Of a stretch of DNA of 64,000 nucleotides, positions 1 to 8,482 are shown piece after piece. Positions within the stretch are counted from its first letter, which is position 1. Each line of letters starts with the position of its first letter. Source of the stretch: Candidatus Sericytochromatia bacterium. Its GTDB lineage: Bacteria; Cyanobacteriota; Sericytochromatia; UBA7694. The notes under the pieces were generated by a model that saw only the letters and a list, made by a program, of their open reading frames with translations, searched no databases and was not told the DNA's origin. The translations under genes were made by a program, and so were the position numbers. Location: the NCBI GenBank assembly GCA_018780035.1, contig JADMKE010000033.1, forward strand, positions 1 through 64,000. Direction: 5' to 3'.

Positions 1-174
1 GCTTTGAAAGGAGAAGTGCTTAACTGAATCCTCCACTAAATCGGGTAAAGGTCACTTCAGTCTCAGACAAACGAAGACGATGGAGAGGATGATGAGCGTT
101 TCTCAGCAACGCTCGAAGGCCTGAATCAACACCTCAAATACAGGTCACAAGCTTGGTTAAGCCTAATAGACCAA

Positions 175-1200
175 TTGGCAGAAATCCCCGCAAAAGACTA
201 TCAAATGCTGTTTGAAATGCTTGCTTGGCAAACATTGACCCCTCAGTTGAGGCCCGAATTACACAAGCGTGCCCGCACAGGCACTTTGGCCAGTCGGGCC
301 ATGGCTATCGAGGCCCTGGGCTATTTGGGAGATCCCAGCTTGGTTGAAATGTTACGCGAAAATCCCACTGGATTTATGCCGGAAGAAAGCACATTTGGCG
401 AATTCCAGTCCCTGGAAAAACACCTTGAACACGCACTTTTGCAATTACTCAAACACACCCCCACGGCAGCAACGCAGCTGGCCAACGCCCTATGGCAGCA
501 TCCCGATACGCTGGGGCATTTGCAATCGATTTTGAACCAACAAGACTATGCTTTGACCGACCCAGCCCTGCTTAACAACCTGATACAAAGTTTGAATCAG
601 CTGAGCCAGCCCAAATTTCAGCTTGAAATGGCAATCGAATTTCTCGGTCATGGGCCCGCCGCACTCACGGCCCCTCACTTGCAAAAACTCTTACAACACC
701 CCGATCAAACATTGGTTCAAAGCGCTCGCAAAGCGCTGTTCAGACTAAAAGATCCCCTATCCAGCGCTCAATTACAGCAGACAAGCCTGACAAAAGGTGA
801 AAAACGGTTTGTGTTCGTGAGAGAATTTCTGACCGTGATGTCTGACCCAGAGTGGTTGCCTCAATTAAGGGATTTGATCTTATTTGAACTCAATACCCCT
901 CATCCTGATTCACAGGCCATTCAAATGGCGCTCAAACACATTCTGGCAGCAGGACCCAAATACAATTTAAATGTCATTAAAGAGATTTTTCAGTCAGTTT
1001 TTGCAACACCGGCCACTCAATCGAGAAACGAGTCAATCGGTTTAAAGATGGCAACTTCAGCCATCATTCAGACAGTCTTAGACACCCAAACCCCTGAATA
1101 TGTGGGTCTGTTGAGCCAGTGGAGAAAGTCTTTGTCAGCCCAGGAGGTCAAACACATCAATCAATTTCTCTGGAAAGAAAAAGGCGTCGTCTTAAATTAG
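175..1200 (+). CDS. HEAT-repeat-like protein, 5' end uncertain
   Basis: The 341-residue product is alpha-helical with spaced Leu/Ala-rich helical pairs, for example around residues 35-60 (SRAMAIEALGYLGDPSLVEM) and 165-200 (LLQHPDQTLVQSARKALFRL), which resemble HEAT repeats; these usually form protein-binding scaffolds. I do not recognise a specific family. The start is doubtful. The frame is open back to a TAA at 46-48 and the upstream codons look protein-like (acidic NEDDGEDDERF, then LNQHLKYRSQAWLSLIDQL), but no ATG or GTG occurs there; the first possible start is TTG at 175 and no good ribosome-binding site precedes it. Either an unusual start is used or the 5' end is broken. The gene ends 3 bp before the convergent proA stop. 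Function unknown. Confidence 0.6.
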   Translation: MAEIPAKDYQMLFEMLAWQTLTPQLRPELHKRARTGTLASRAMAIEALGYLGDPSLVEMLRENPTGFMPEESTFGEFQSLEKHLEHALLQLLKHTPTAATQLANALWQHPDTLGHLQSILNQQDYALTDPALLNNLIQSLNQLSQPKFQLEMAIEFLGHGPAALTAPHLQKLLQHPDQTLVQSARKALFRLKDPLSSAQLQQTSLTKGEKRFVFVREFLTVMSDPEWLPQLRDLILFELNTPHPDSQAIQMALKHILAAGPKYNLNVIKEIFQSVFATPATQSRNESIGLKMATSAIIQTVLDTQTPEYVGLLSQWRKSLSAQEVKHINQFLWKEKGVVLN

Positions 1201-1203
1201 GTT

Positions 1204-2496
1204 TTAAGGCCGTGCGTTCCAGCGCCCTTCCACCAGCCATTTATACGTTGTCAAACCCTCCAGCGCCATGGGCCCCCGGGCATGCAACTTCTGGGTGCTG
1301 ACGGCCACTTCTGCCCCGAGGCCAAACATCGCCCCATCGGTAAAGCGGGTGGAGGCGTTGACATACACCGCCGCACTGTCGACTTCGTTCAAAAAGCGCT
1401 CAGCATGCTCGGTTTTAAGCGTGAGAATGGCTTCAGAATGTCCGCTGGAGTATTGGGAGATAAAATCCAGGGCCTCATCGAGGTCTTCTACGATTTTGAC
1501 CGAGAGCACCAAATCCAAAAACTCGGTGCCCCAGTCGCTGTGGCTGGCATGGACCAATTTGGGGTAATTTTCTTGTTCAAACAAGGGATAGGCTTGAACA
1601 TCTGCACGCACTTCCACATCGGCCTGGGCCAAGCTCTCAGCGAGCATGGGAATCAAGTCAGGGGCAATTAAATGGTGTACCAACAGGGTATCCAGAGCAT
1701 TGCAAACCGTGGGGCGCTGGACCTTGGCGTTATATATCACAGGGATGGCTGAATCGAGGTCCAAAAAAGCGTCGACATACATATGGCAAACGCCAATCCC
1801 CCCTGTGATCACAGGCATGGTTGCGTTTTCTTTGCAAAATTGATGCAACTCTGCCCCCCCTCTGGGGATCAACATGTCGATGTATTTGTCTAATTTGAGC
1901 ATCTGCCTCACCAATTCCCGGTCGGGGCTGGCAATCAACTGAATACAATTGGGGTTGAGACCGGCGTCTTGCAAGGCCTGGCGCAAAATCCGCACCAGCA
2001 CCCGATTGCTGCGCAGGGTCTCTTTGCCGCCGCGCAGAATCACGGCATTGTTGGTTTTGAGGCAGAGTACTGCCACATCGACCGTCACGTTGGGCCGGGC
2101 CTCGTAGATCACCCCCACCACCCCCAAAGGCGTTCTGCGGCGTTTGATCCGCATGCCTTGGGGCAACATGCGCTGGTCAAATTCTTGCCCAACGGGATCC
2201 GCCAACCGCACCACGTTTTCCACTTCTTTGGCGATCGCTTCGAGGCGGGTTTCATTGAGGGTTAAGCGATCCAACATGGCTGCACTCAAGCCATTCTGCT
2301 TGGCTTCGTCTAAATCGAGGTAATTGCTGGCCAGGATTTCATCGCTGTGGGCGCGCAGAGCAATGGCAATCGCTTGAATCACTTCATTCTTCTGCTCGGT
2401 ATTGAGGCGCGCCAATTCACGGCTGGCCTGTTTGGCCTGTCGTCCCAGGGTTTCCAGATCAACCTGATCAACTTGAGCAAAAGCGGCGTCTGTCAT
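1204..2496 (-). CDS. proA: Gamma-glutamyl phosphate reductase (ProA)
   Basis: Reduces gamma-glutamyl phosphate to glutamate-5-semialdehyde with NADPH, the second step of proline synthesis, in the cytoplasm. The 430-residue product has the family landmarks: RRTPLGVVGVIYEARPNVT (N-terminal nucleotide-binding half), ILRGGKE, IPRGGAELHQF, ITGGIGVCHMYVD (region of the catalytic Cys) and the C-terminal FGLGAEVAVSTQKLHARGPM followed by LTTYKW. The length fits the usual 415-430 residues. I chose ATG at 2496 because GAGGAG lies just upstream; a longer frame to 2607 has no support. No proB lies next to it. The gene is convergent with the HEAT-like gene and divergent from the small membrane protein gene. 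Confidence 0.96.
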   Translation of the reverse strand: MTDAAFAQVDQVDLETLGRQAKQASRELARLNTEQKNEVIQAIAIALRAHSDEILASNYLDLDEAKQNGLSAAMLDRLTLNETRLEAIAKEVENVVRLADPVGQEFDQRMLPQGMRIKRRRTPLGVVGVIYEARPNVTVDVAVLCLKTNNAVILRGGKETLRSNRVLVRILRQALQDAGLNPNCIQLIASPDRELVRQMLKLDKYIDMLIPRGGAELHQFCKENATMPVITGGIGVCHMYVDAFLDLDSAIPVIYNAKVQRPTVCNALDTLLVHHLIAPDLIPMLAESLAQADVEVRADVQAYPLFEQENYPKLVHASHSDWGTEFLDLVLSVKIVEDLDEALDFISQYSSGHSEAILTLKTEHAERFLNEVDSAAVYVNASTRFTDGAMFGLGAEVAVSTQKLHARGPMALEGLTTYKWLVEGRWNARP

Positions 2497-2582
2497 GGCA
2501 AGCTCCTCGGGTCTTTTTTTTAGAGTAACATATCTGCTTAGGAGCGGGATTTTTTGTTGCTGATCACCCGCAAAGAACTTGG

Positions 2583-2588
2583 TACAAT
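2583..2588 (+). promoter_or_regulatory. -10 box 7 nt before ATG (leaderless start)
   Basis: TACAAT is followed by exactly seven bases and ATG at 2596. No Shine-Dalgarno sequence lies between. The same spacing recurs before the genes at 2997 and 6407 and nearly so at 36935, so transcription probably begins at or next to the start codon. Confidence 0.45.
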
Positions 2589-2595
2589 TGCCATA

Positions 2596-2970
2596 ATGCT
2601 GAGACATAGGGTATTCAATTTCATGAAACCAAAAAACAGACTTGCACTTATCTTGGTGATAGGTCTATTTTTGATTGGTTTTACATTTTACTGGTTTGCT
2701 GTTGGTTTTTATCCCACCCGCCGATATCAGTTTCAAGCAAAGGTATTAGCTGTTACTCTGCAAGAAGATAAGTTTTACCGAATCAAGATCAAATATCCCT
2801 CAGATTTGGGTTTAACTGGAGAAAATCGCTCTGAATTCTTGGCCCGCTATCGCGGATACGAGCGAAGCAGGCTGTGTGGTAAAGAGCCCATCCGTGTAGG
2901 GCAAATGGTAAAGATCGAAATTTTAACGTATACCACTGCAGAAATTCACCACCGCTGCAAAGCCAAGTAA
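2596..2970 (+). CDS. Small single-pass membrane protein, unknown
   Basis: A 124-residue protein with a basic N-terminus, one strong hydrophobic segment at about residues 15-38 (LALILVIGLFLIGFTFYWFAV) and a soluble C-terminal part rich in Lys, Tyr and Arg that probably faces the periplasm; two cysteines near the end (RLCGKEP and HHRCKAK) could pair. I do not recognise the family. ATG 2596 is preferred because of the TACAAT box seven bases upstream; ATG 2623 is the alternative. It is divergent from proA and followed after 26 bp by the SMI1/KNR4-type gene, which has its own TATAAT box. Confidence 0.6.
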   Translation: MLRHRVFNFMKPKNRLALILVIGLFLIGFTFYWFAVGFYPTRRYQFQAKVLAVTLQEDKFYRIKIKYPSDLGLTGENRSEFLARYRGYERSRLCGKEPIRVGQMVKIEILTYTTAEIHHRCKAK

Positions 2971-2983
2971 GGGATCTGAGCCG

Positions 2984-2989
2984 TATAAT
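2984..2989 (+). promoter_or_regulatory. -10 box TATAAT 7 nt before ATG
   Basis: A perfect TATAAT is followed by seven bases (aaacaat) and ATG at 2997. There is no ribosome-binding site, so a leaderless transcript is the simplest reading. Confidence 0.5.
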
Positions 2990-2996
2990 AAACAAT

Positions 2997-3971
2997 ATGA
3001 AAAACCCAAATATCCTCCCCACCCTACAACAAACCCTGCAAGCGATTGAAGCTTGGCACCAAGAGCACCACCCCCGCTCAGCGGAAGCTTTTGAGCCGCC
3101 AATTAAACCCGAAAAACTGGCCAAACTGGCGGCAGAATTGCCCTTTGAATTGCCAAGCGAATTGACCAAACTCTATGCCTGGCACAACGGCCAGAGCCAA
3201 AACGCCCCCTTTTTTAATTCGTTTACCTTTTTTCCCTTTGAAGAGGCCCTCGAAGAATACGAACTTGCAATCGAAAATGCCCAAGAACAGGGCCTGGAAT
3301 GGAAAGCCTCTTGGTTTCCGATCTTTGGCTATATGGGCGATTATTTTTTACTCGAGTGCGCCCCCGAAAGCCCGCCTGCGCCTGTGTATATGTATCTCAG
3401 CCATGTTGAAGGGGTGCCCCGTTGGTACGAAAGCCTCGAAAAAATGCTGCTCACAATAGCGGCCTGTTACCAAAGTGGCGCGTACAGCTATGATGATGAT
3501 GCAATCTTTGTCGAAGACTTTGAAAAGGCAGAAGGCATTCGGCTCAAATTTAACCGGCGCGTGGACCGTTTTGCGACCGAAAACGAATTGACAGATTTTG
3601 AGCCCTATCAAGAGGTGCAAGAGCGCGAAGATGGCTTTAAAATCGTGACCAGTTATCAGAGCGAGGCCCAGCGCGTCGAAGAACTTTATGGCCCCGATGG
3701 CCGCAAACGTGAGCAAAATATCTATTGGGGTGATGAATTGGTCAGACGGGATATCTGGGAATTTACCAGCGATACCCAGGTGATCATCACCAGCGAAAAC
3801 AATTCTGGCATGATGTTCAGCACCCGGGCCTATGCCGAAATTCAGCCCGATGGCGAAGTGGTTACCCACAAAATTGAGACGATTGTGAACGGCGAAGTGG
3901 TCTCTGAACAAGATCTCAGTGAAGATTTTGAAGAAGAGGATGAGAGTGATGACGACGATGAAAGTTTTTGA
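2997..3971 (+). CDS. SMI1/KNR4 (SUKH-type) domain protein
   Basis: The N-terminal 160 residues match the SMI1/KNR4 (SUKH) fold: LPFELPSELTKLYAWHNGQ, then FFPFEEALEEY, then WFPIFGYMGDYFLLEC and a final W-x-x-S-L-E helix. SUKH proteins are often immunity proteins for contact-dependent toxins, but stand-alone copies of unknown role are common. The remaining part (residues 170-310) looks like a beta-rich region with repeated charged strands, and the protein ends in a very acidic tail (EEEDESDDDDESF). No toxin gene is adjacent. It ends 23 bp before the next gene on the same strand. Confidence 0.75.
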   Translation: MKNPNILPTLQQTLQAIEAWHQEHHPRSAEAFEPPIKPEKLAKLAAELPFELPSELTKLYAWHNGQSQNAPFFNSFTFFPFEEALEEYELAIENAQEQGLEWKASWFPIFGYMGDYFLLECAPESPPAPVYMYLSHVEGVPRWYESLEKMLLTIAACYQSGAYSYDDDAIFVEDFEKAEGIRLKFNRRVDRFATENELTDFEPYQEVQEREDGFKIVTSYQSEAQRVEELYGPDGRKREQNIYWGDELVRRDIWEFTSDTQVIITSENNSGMMFSTRAYAEIQPDGEVVTHKIETIVNGEVVSEQDLSEDFEEEDESDDDDESF

Positions 3972-3994
3972 GCCTCTCGGGCTATAACCCCGTT

Positions 3995-5794
3995 ATGGGA
4001 GAAATCAAGCCAACCCCACCGAGTTTTAAATACCTGGAAGACGCCCGGCAATACGCCTTGGATCGTCTCGGTAATGAGGCGATTGTCAAAAAAGGCGATC
4101 AATACTCCGTTTTGGCCCACGAGAACCTGGAACAGCAGCAGGATTGGGTCCCGGATTTTTTTAAACTCAACGGCAAAAAAATTACCACGGAGATCGCCGA
4201 TCTGGCCAGCCAGGGCTCTGCTCCTGGAATGGTTGAATTTCTCTTTGACAGCGGCAAAGATGGGGCCTTAACCCCTGACCGGCGCTTTACGCTTAACGAC
4301 AAAGCCGAAGTTCAAGAAGCCCAATATTCAGTCAATACAGGCTCTGCCGTCTTGCGTTCGCCCGAATTGCGTGGCTTGGAAATTTTGCGCAAAGCCATCT
4401 TAGAGCCACATACCCGCAGCTTGTTACAACTTTCTCCCACTTTAATTGAGGCTTTGCGCAGCTCCGACAAACTCACCCCCGAAGAGGGGCATTATCTTGA
4501 TACACACCTCAATACCCCCGAGGCCCGCGAGGCCCAAAACCAAATCAAGGCATTTTTGGGCCCTGATGCGACCCTGAGCAGCGCAGGGGTCGCGGATTAT
4601 GAACTCTTGTTGACGCGCTTGAATGCCCCCCAACACAAAGACAACCTTGAGACGCTCAAAGAAATAGCCAAATATCCCGAGCGTTTTCGTGATTTGTTGG
4701 GCGAGGATCCTGACAGATTAACCAGTTTGGCGCAAACCTTTCAGGAATTACCTGGCTTTCGCCGTTCACCCAATGGGGTGTCACTTGGCAAAGAGCAGCA
4801 GCGCACGTTCGACAATGCGCTGCGCACGATCGACCAATACAAATACAAGGCCCGTATTAGCCAAGAGATGCAATTTAACCGCGAGGGCGTGGCCAGCCAC
4901 AATACCGAATTGAGCTACCGCTTGGGGGGCCAGGTGATCAGCCTGGGCTTTTCTGGCCGCAATTATGATCTCAATGCCCCTTTTCAGGGGGTGGACTTCA
5001 ACAGCGGCGGCGACGTAATGCAGCGCATGCGCCTGGGGTATTCTACTGGGGCCTTTGATTTGCAATTGGGCGTGGCCCGCAAAACAGATGGCGGCTTTTC
5101 AATCGACAAACCCGAGTCCCAGGCCGTGGATCGCTATCTCGGCCGTAAATCTGATGAGGCTTTGGATTGGGCCAAAGAACACAAATGGATTGCGGCAGGG
5201 GTGGTCGCTGGCGCGGCTGCCACGGCTTATGCTTATTCAAAAGCCAATCCCGATACCCCTTTGGCCATGAATTTTAATCAGCGCTTTGATCTGATCGATC
5301 GCGAGTTTATCAAGGTCAAAGGAGAAGTCAGCCCCGAAATTAGCATTCAAGATGGGCAGGTGGATTTGGGCGTGGGCCAAGTCGGTATTGGGGCCAGTGG
5401 CAATTTCCGCAATCACTTTTACGATGCGACGATCCGCCAGCGCTTTGAAAATACCACCCTGCGCAGTGGAGATATCGACAACAAAGAAACGGATCTCAAC
5501 CTGCGTTATGGCTATGGCAATCACTCTGTCATGATCGACAGCCGCTATACCTATGCCACTGACCAGGTCAATAGCCAATTGTCCTACCGCCGCAATTTTA
5601 CCCACTCTGCCAGTTTTAGCTCTTATGTGCAGCCCTATATCCAAATGAATCAAGCAAATTACAGCAATTCTGGCATTCAGGCAGGGATGAGCAAAGACTT
5701 TGGCGGCGGTCTGCAAGGCAGTTTAAATGCGGGTTACGACCAAAATAGTGGGGCTTCTGCCGGTTTCCGCATCTCCAAACAATTTAATTGGTAA
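3995..5794 (+). CDS. Large unknown protein with barrel-like C-terminus
   Basis: A 599-residue protein of unrecognised family. Residues 1-280 are mostly alpha-helical and soluble. From about residue 300 the pattern changes to alternating polar/hydrophobic strands with Gly and aromatic residues (YRLGGQVISLGFSGRNYDL; later FRNHFYDATIRQRFE, LNLRYGYGNHSVMIDSRYTY) and the chain ends in GFRISKQFNW, much like an outer-membrane beta-barrel strand with a terminal aromatic residue. A short Ala-rich hydrophobic stretch (WIAAGVVAGAAATAYAY) interrupts this region. There is no obvious signal peptide, which argues against a classical porin. ATG 3995 is chosen over the in-frame TTG at 3968; a TATAAC box lies six bases before it. 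Confidence 0.65.
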   Translation: MGEIKPTPPSFKYLEDARQYALDRLGNEAIVKKGDQYSVLAHENLEQQQDWVPDFFKLNGKKITTEIADLASQGSAPGMVEFLFDSGKDGALTPDRRFTLNDKAEVQEAQYSVNTGSAVLRSPELRGLEILRKAILEPHTRSLLQLSPTLIEALRSSDKLTPEEGHYLDTHLNTPEAREAQNQIKAFLGPDATLSSAGVADYELLLTRLNAPQHKDNLETLKEIAKYPERFRDLLGEDPDRLTSLAQTFQELPGFRRSPNGVSLGKEQQRTFDNALRTIDQYKYKARISQEMQFNREGVASHNTELSYRLGGQVISLGFSGRNYDLNAPFQGVDFNSGGDVMQRMRLGYSTGAFDLQLGVARKTDGGFSIDKPESQAVDRYLGRKSDEALDWAKEHKWIAAGVVAGAAATAYAYSKANPDTPLAMNFNQRFDLIDREFIKVKGEVSPEISIQDGQVDLGVGQVGIGASGNFRNHFYDATIRQRFENTTLRSGDIDNKETDLNLRYGYGNHSVMIDSRYTYATDQVNSQLSYRRNFTHSASFSSYVQPYIQMNQANYSNSGIQAGMSKDFGGGLQGSLNAGYDQNSGASAGFRISKQFNW

Positions 5795-6387
5795 ATGGGG
5801 TAAAACCTGTCTTGGCCGCGTCATCTCCCATCAGCGAACACGAATCACGTCGTTTGGCCAGCTATTTAAGCCAAAATCCCCAGGTTTGGCACCTGCTCGA
5901 AACCCTTTCTCAACTCCCTTTTGAAACCTGGTTGGCTGCAGGCAGCGTAATGCAGACCGTCTGGAATATTCAATTGGGGCGTCCCCCAGCAGCAGGGATA
6001 CGGGATTATGACCTGATCTATTTTGATGGCGAAGATCTGAGCTGGGAAGCAGAAGATCAGCAAATTCAGTTGGCCCAAAAATGCTGGCCCGATTTGGCTG
6101 TTGAATTGCGCAATCAGGCCCGTGTACACCTTTGGTACCCTGACAAGTTTGGGGTCTCCATCTCTCCCTTGACTTCGCTTGACGCGGCTTTGCGCCTGTG
6201 GCCCGCAACTTGCCATGCCATTGCTGTGCGCTTGGAAGGCGAACAACTCAACGTTTTGGCTCCTTGGGGGTTGGCAGATCTGTGGCAGGGCTGTATCAGG
6301 GCCAATCCAAGTTGTCCCGATCCGAAGGCCTTTGGCCCCAAAGCCCAACGCTGGAAAAATGCTTGGCCCCATTTAAAATTTGTTTGA
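5788..6387 (+). CDS. Nucleotidyltransferase-like protein (DUF925 type)
   Basis: A 199-residue protein resembling the bacterial nucleotidyltransferase-like DUF925/NTP_transf_6 family: FETWLAAGSVMQTVWNIQLGRPPAAGIRDYDLIYFD (the GS...DYDLIYFD core carries the likely metal-binding Asp residues), VHLWYPDKFG, then SLDAALRLWPATCHAIAVRLEG and a C-terminal PWGLADLW motif typical of the family. Substrate unknown. No ATG starts this frame: TTG 5788 overlaps the previous stop by 7 bp and TTG 5812 is an alternative, which suggests translational coupling to the upstream gene. Confidence 0.8.
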   Translation: MVNGVKPVLAASSPISEHESRRLASYLSQNPQVWHLLETLSQLPFETWLAAGSVMQTVWNIQLGRPPAAGIRDYDLIYFDGEDLSWEAEDQQIQLAQKCWPDLAVELRNQARVHLWYPDKFGVSISPLTSLDAALRLWPATCHAIAVRLEGEQLNVLAPWGLADLWQGCIRANPSCPDPKAFGPKAQRWKNAWPHLKFV

Positions 6388-6393
6388 ATAAGT

Positions 6394-6399
6394 TATAAT
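6394..6399 (+). promoter_or_regulatory. -10 box TATAAT 7 nt before ATG
   Basis: A perfect TATAAT, then ccaattt (7 nt), then ATG at 6407. Third case of this spacing in the first 6.5 kb; no Shine-Dalgarno is present. Confidence 0.5.
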
Positions 6400-6406
6400 C
6401 CAATTT

Positions 6407-7342
6407 ATGACGATGATTTCAGATGAATTTGGCAATGTACGGATTTTGCTCCACCCCCCTGAAATAGCGGTGTTGACGCCTGATGCTGATTTTTTATACG
6501 TGGTGCACAACAATACCAATCAATATGGGATCCCTTTGCAGGGGCTCAAACGGATCTGTTTTGATACCTCACAGCCCCGTCAGGTCCAGCTTTCTCCCCA
6601 CAGAGAGCGGCTGAGTCATATCTTTTCGGATTTGGGTCTGCAAAAGGGGGTGTTTGTGGATATTGGCGCTTATGATGGTGTCAATCATTCCCATACCCGC
6701 GCATTGGTCGAAAAGGGCTGGCAGGGCTTAATGCTCGAATATGAACCCTTTCGATTTGCCACCTTGGCAGAACTTTACCGACTCTTTCCGCAGATTACCT
6801 TGACCCGCTGCAAAGTAACCCCTCACAATGTCCTGGCTTTGCTTGAAGCGGCTGACATACCCATCCAGTTTGATTTCCTGAGCTTGGATATCGACAGCTA
6901 TGATTATTTTGTGCTGGAACAAATTCTCTCGAAACACCGCCCCACCGTGATCTGTACGGAAATCAACGAAGTAATCCCGCCGCCGATTCGTTTTGCGGTG
7001 AAATACAACCCCCATTTTGAACTGGATTTGAGCCAGCGCTTTTATGGCATGAGTCTGGCGGCGGTGGCGGACTTGGCCAAGCGCCACGGCTACGCCCTGA
7101 TGCATATGTATTATATGGATTTGTTTTTAATTGACCTGAATTTTTTGGAAGGTGAAGAAGAGGACCTGCCTGGTTTTTACCGCCAGCATTTTTTGGATTT
7201 GCCCCGCCCAAGTTATTACCACAATTACCCCTTTGACACTGAGGCCGTGTTTCGTGCCGAACCAGACGCTGCCTTGGCCCTGATTCAAGCCGGCTATGCT
7301 GCTTTTGAGGGACAATTTCTCTGCAGTTTGAGCCCCTTTTAA
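6407..7342 (+). CDS. FkbM-type SAM-dependent methyltransferase
   Basis: A 311-residue protein with a Rossmann methyltransferase core of the FkbM type: motif I VFVDIGAYDGVNHSHT at about residue 82, motif II QGLMLEYEPFRFATL, and motif IV FDFLSLDIDSYDYFVLE, followed by VICTEINEVIPPPIRF. Members of this family methylate sugars, polyketides or glycolipids; the real substrate cannot be read from the sequence. The N-terminal 60 residues are a family-foreign extension. The gene is monocistronic: a TATAAT box sits 7 nt upstream and the BMC operon promoter lies downstream. Confidence 0.8.
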   Translation: MTMISDEFGNVRILLHPPEIAVLTPDADFLYVVHNNTNQYGIPLQGLKRICFDTSQPRQVQLSPHRERLSHIFSDLGLQKGVFVDIGAYDGVNHSHTRALVEKGWQGLMLEYEPFRFATLAELYRLFPQITLTRCKVTPHNVLALLEAADIPIQFDFLSLDIDSYDYFVLEQILSKHRPTVICTEINEVIPPPIRFAVKYNPHFELDLSQRFYGMSLAAVADLAKRHGYALMHMYYMDLFLIDLNFLEGEEEDLPGFYRQHFLDLPRPSYYHNYPFDTEAVFRAEPDAALALIQAGYAAFEGQFLCSLSPF

Positions 7343-7386
7343 ATCTTTCTCTGTGCTCTTTTGCGCTGAATCCATCCGAGCAGTGG

Positions 7387-7415
7387 TTGGGTTTCTGACA
7401 GGCCTGTGCTAAAAT
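7387..7415 (+). promoter_or_regulatory. Promoter of the BMC operon
   Basis: A -35-like TTGGGT (7387-7392), a 17-bp spacer and a -10 TAAAAT (7410-7415) with the extended element TGc in front. The predicted start near 7422 leaves a leader of about 43 nt before the first shell gene. Confidence 0.5.
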
Positions 7416-7464
7416 ACCATCCAAACTGAGACAAGGCCCCCCAGAAAGGACACGCCCACGCAGC

Positions 7465-8094
7465 ATGGAGAAAGTACAACTACGTACCTACGTCTTTATT
7501 GATCAGATGCAAGCCCAGTTTGCGGCTTACTCCGCCAGTGTGGCCCAGGGTTATCTGCCCGTGCAGGGCCAAGCCGCCCTGTATGTGGAAATTGCCCCCG
7601 GCATGGAAATCAACCGTCTGATGGACATCGCCCTGAAATCCACAAATGTAACCCCCGCTGAACAAATCGTTGAGCGCCGCTATGGCATGCTTGAACTCCA
7701 CTCCGACTCACAGGCCGATGTGCGTGAAGCCGGAGCTGCGATTTTGCGCGAAATTGGGGCTACCGAAAAAGATCGCATCAAACCCAAAGTCGTATCGCAC
7801 CAGATCATCCGCAAGGTGGATCCCCACCAAGCCATGTTGATCAACCGCTATGGCCGCAAGGGCATGATGCTGCTGGCTGATCAGAGTCTCTTTATTTTGG
7901 AGACCTATCCCGCCGGTTACGCCACGATTGCCGCTAACGAAGCCGAAAAGGCAGCGGACATCAATATCATCAATATTTATGCAGCTGGAGCTTTTGGACG
8001 TGTCTACCTCTGTGGTGAGGAAAAAGACATTATCGTGGCCTCAGAGGCTGCCCTCAGTGCCCTGCATGATATCGACGGTCGCGTTGAAAAATAG
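7465..8094 (+). CDS. BMC-T (tandem-domain) microcompartment shell protein
   Basis: A 209-residue protein with two consecutive BMC folds, the size of trimeric BMC-T shell proteins that form pseudohexameric tiles in the facets of bacterial microcompartments. The first half ends with RRYGMLELHSDSQADVREAGAAILREIG, the second contains RKGMMLLADQSLFILETYPAGYATIAANEAEKAADINIINIYAAGAFGRVYL, with strands and helices in an order suggesting circular permutation as in CsoS1D/EutL relatives. The exact subtype is uncertain. It is the first gene of a four-gene operon (BMC-T, BMC-H, BMC-P, aldehyde dehydrogenase). An AGAAAGGA lies rather far (about 14 nt) upstream of the ATG. Confidence 0.85.
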   Translation: MEKVQLRTYVFIDQMQAQFAAYSASVAQGYLPVQGQAALYVEIAPGMEINRLMDIALKSTNVTPAEQIVERRYGMLELHSDSQADVREAGAAILREIGATEKDRIKPKVVSHQIIRKVDPHQAMLINRYGRKGMMLLADQSLFILETYPAGYATIAANEAEKAADINIINIYAAGAFGRVYLCGEEKDIIVASEAALSALHDIDGRVEK

Positions 8095-8152
8095 TTTGAA
8101 TCCCAATCAAAAAACAATGATGCTTCAAGGATAAACAAGGAGAACTGGACGC

Positions 8153-8470
8153 ATGAGCGAAGCCTTAGGAATGATCGAAACCCGGAGTTTTGCCGCCTCT
8201 GTAGAAGCGGCTGATGCCATGGTCAAAGCCGCAAAAGTGGAATTGGTAACCTACGAAAAAACCGGCGGTGGCTATGTGACCGTTGTGGTTCGTGGTGACG
8301 TTGCCGCTTGTAAAGCCGCCACCGAAGCCGGTGCCCGTGCGGCTGAAAAAGTCGGAGAAATGGTGGCAGTGCATGTCATTCCCCGTCCCCATTCCAACGT
8401 CGAAAGCATTCTGCCTTTGGGCCGTCAGGCCAACCATGCAGGCAGCGATGCCCGCAAAAGCGAAAAATAG
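8153..8470 (+). CDS. BMC-H hexameric shell protein (PduA/EutM/CcmK type)
   Basis: A 105-residue single-domain BMC protein, the main facet tile of microcompartment shells. The opening [31 protein letters not shown] is the classical BMC-H start; the pore loop KTGGG (residues 36-40) corresponds to the KIGSG region of Pdu[34 protein letters not shown] completes the fold. The three pore glycines suggest an open, neutral pore for small metabolites (inference). It has a good ribosome-binding site (AAGGAG, spacing about 10) and lies 58 bp after the BMC-T gene. Confidence 0.95.
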   Translation: MSEALGMIETRSFAASVEAADAMVKAAKVELVTYEKTGGGYVTVVVRGDVAACKAATEAGARAAEKVGEMVAVHVIPRPHSNVESILPLGRQANHAGSDARKSEK

Positions 8471-8482
8471 GCAGCTTTTCAC

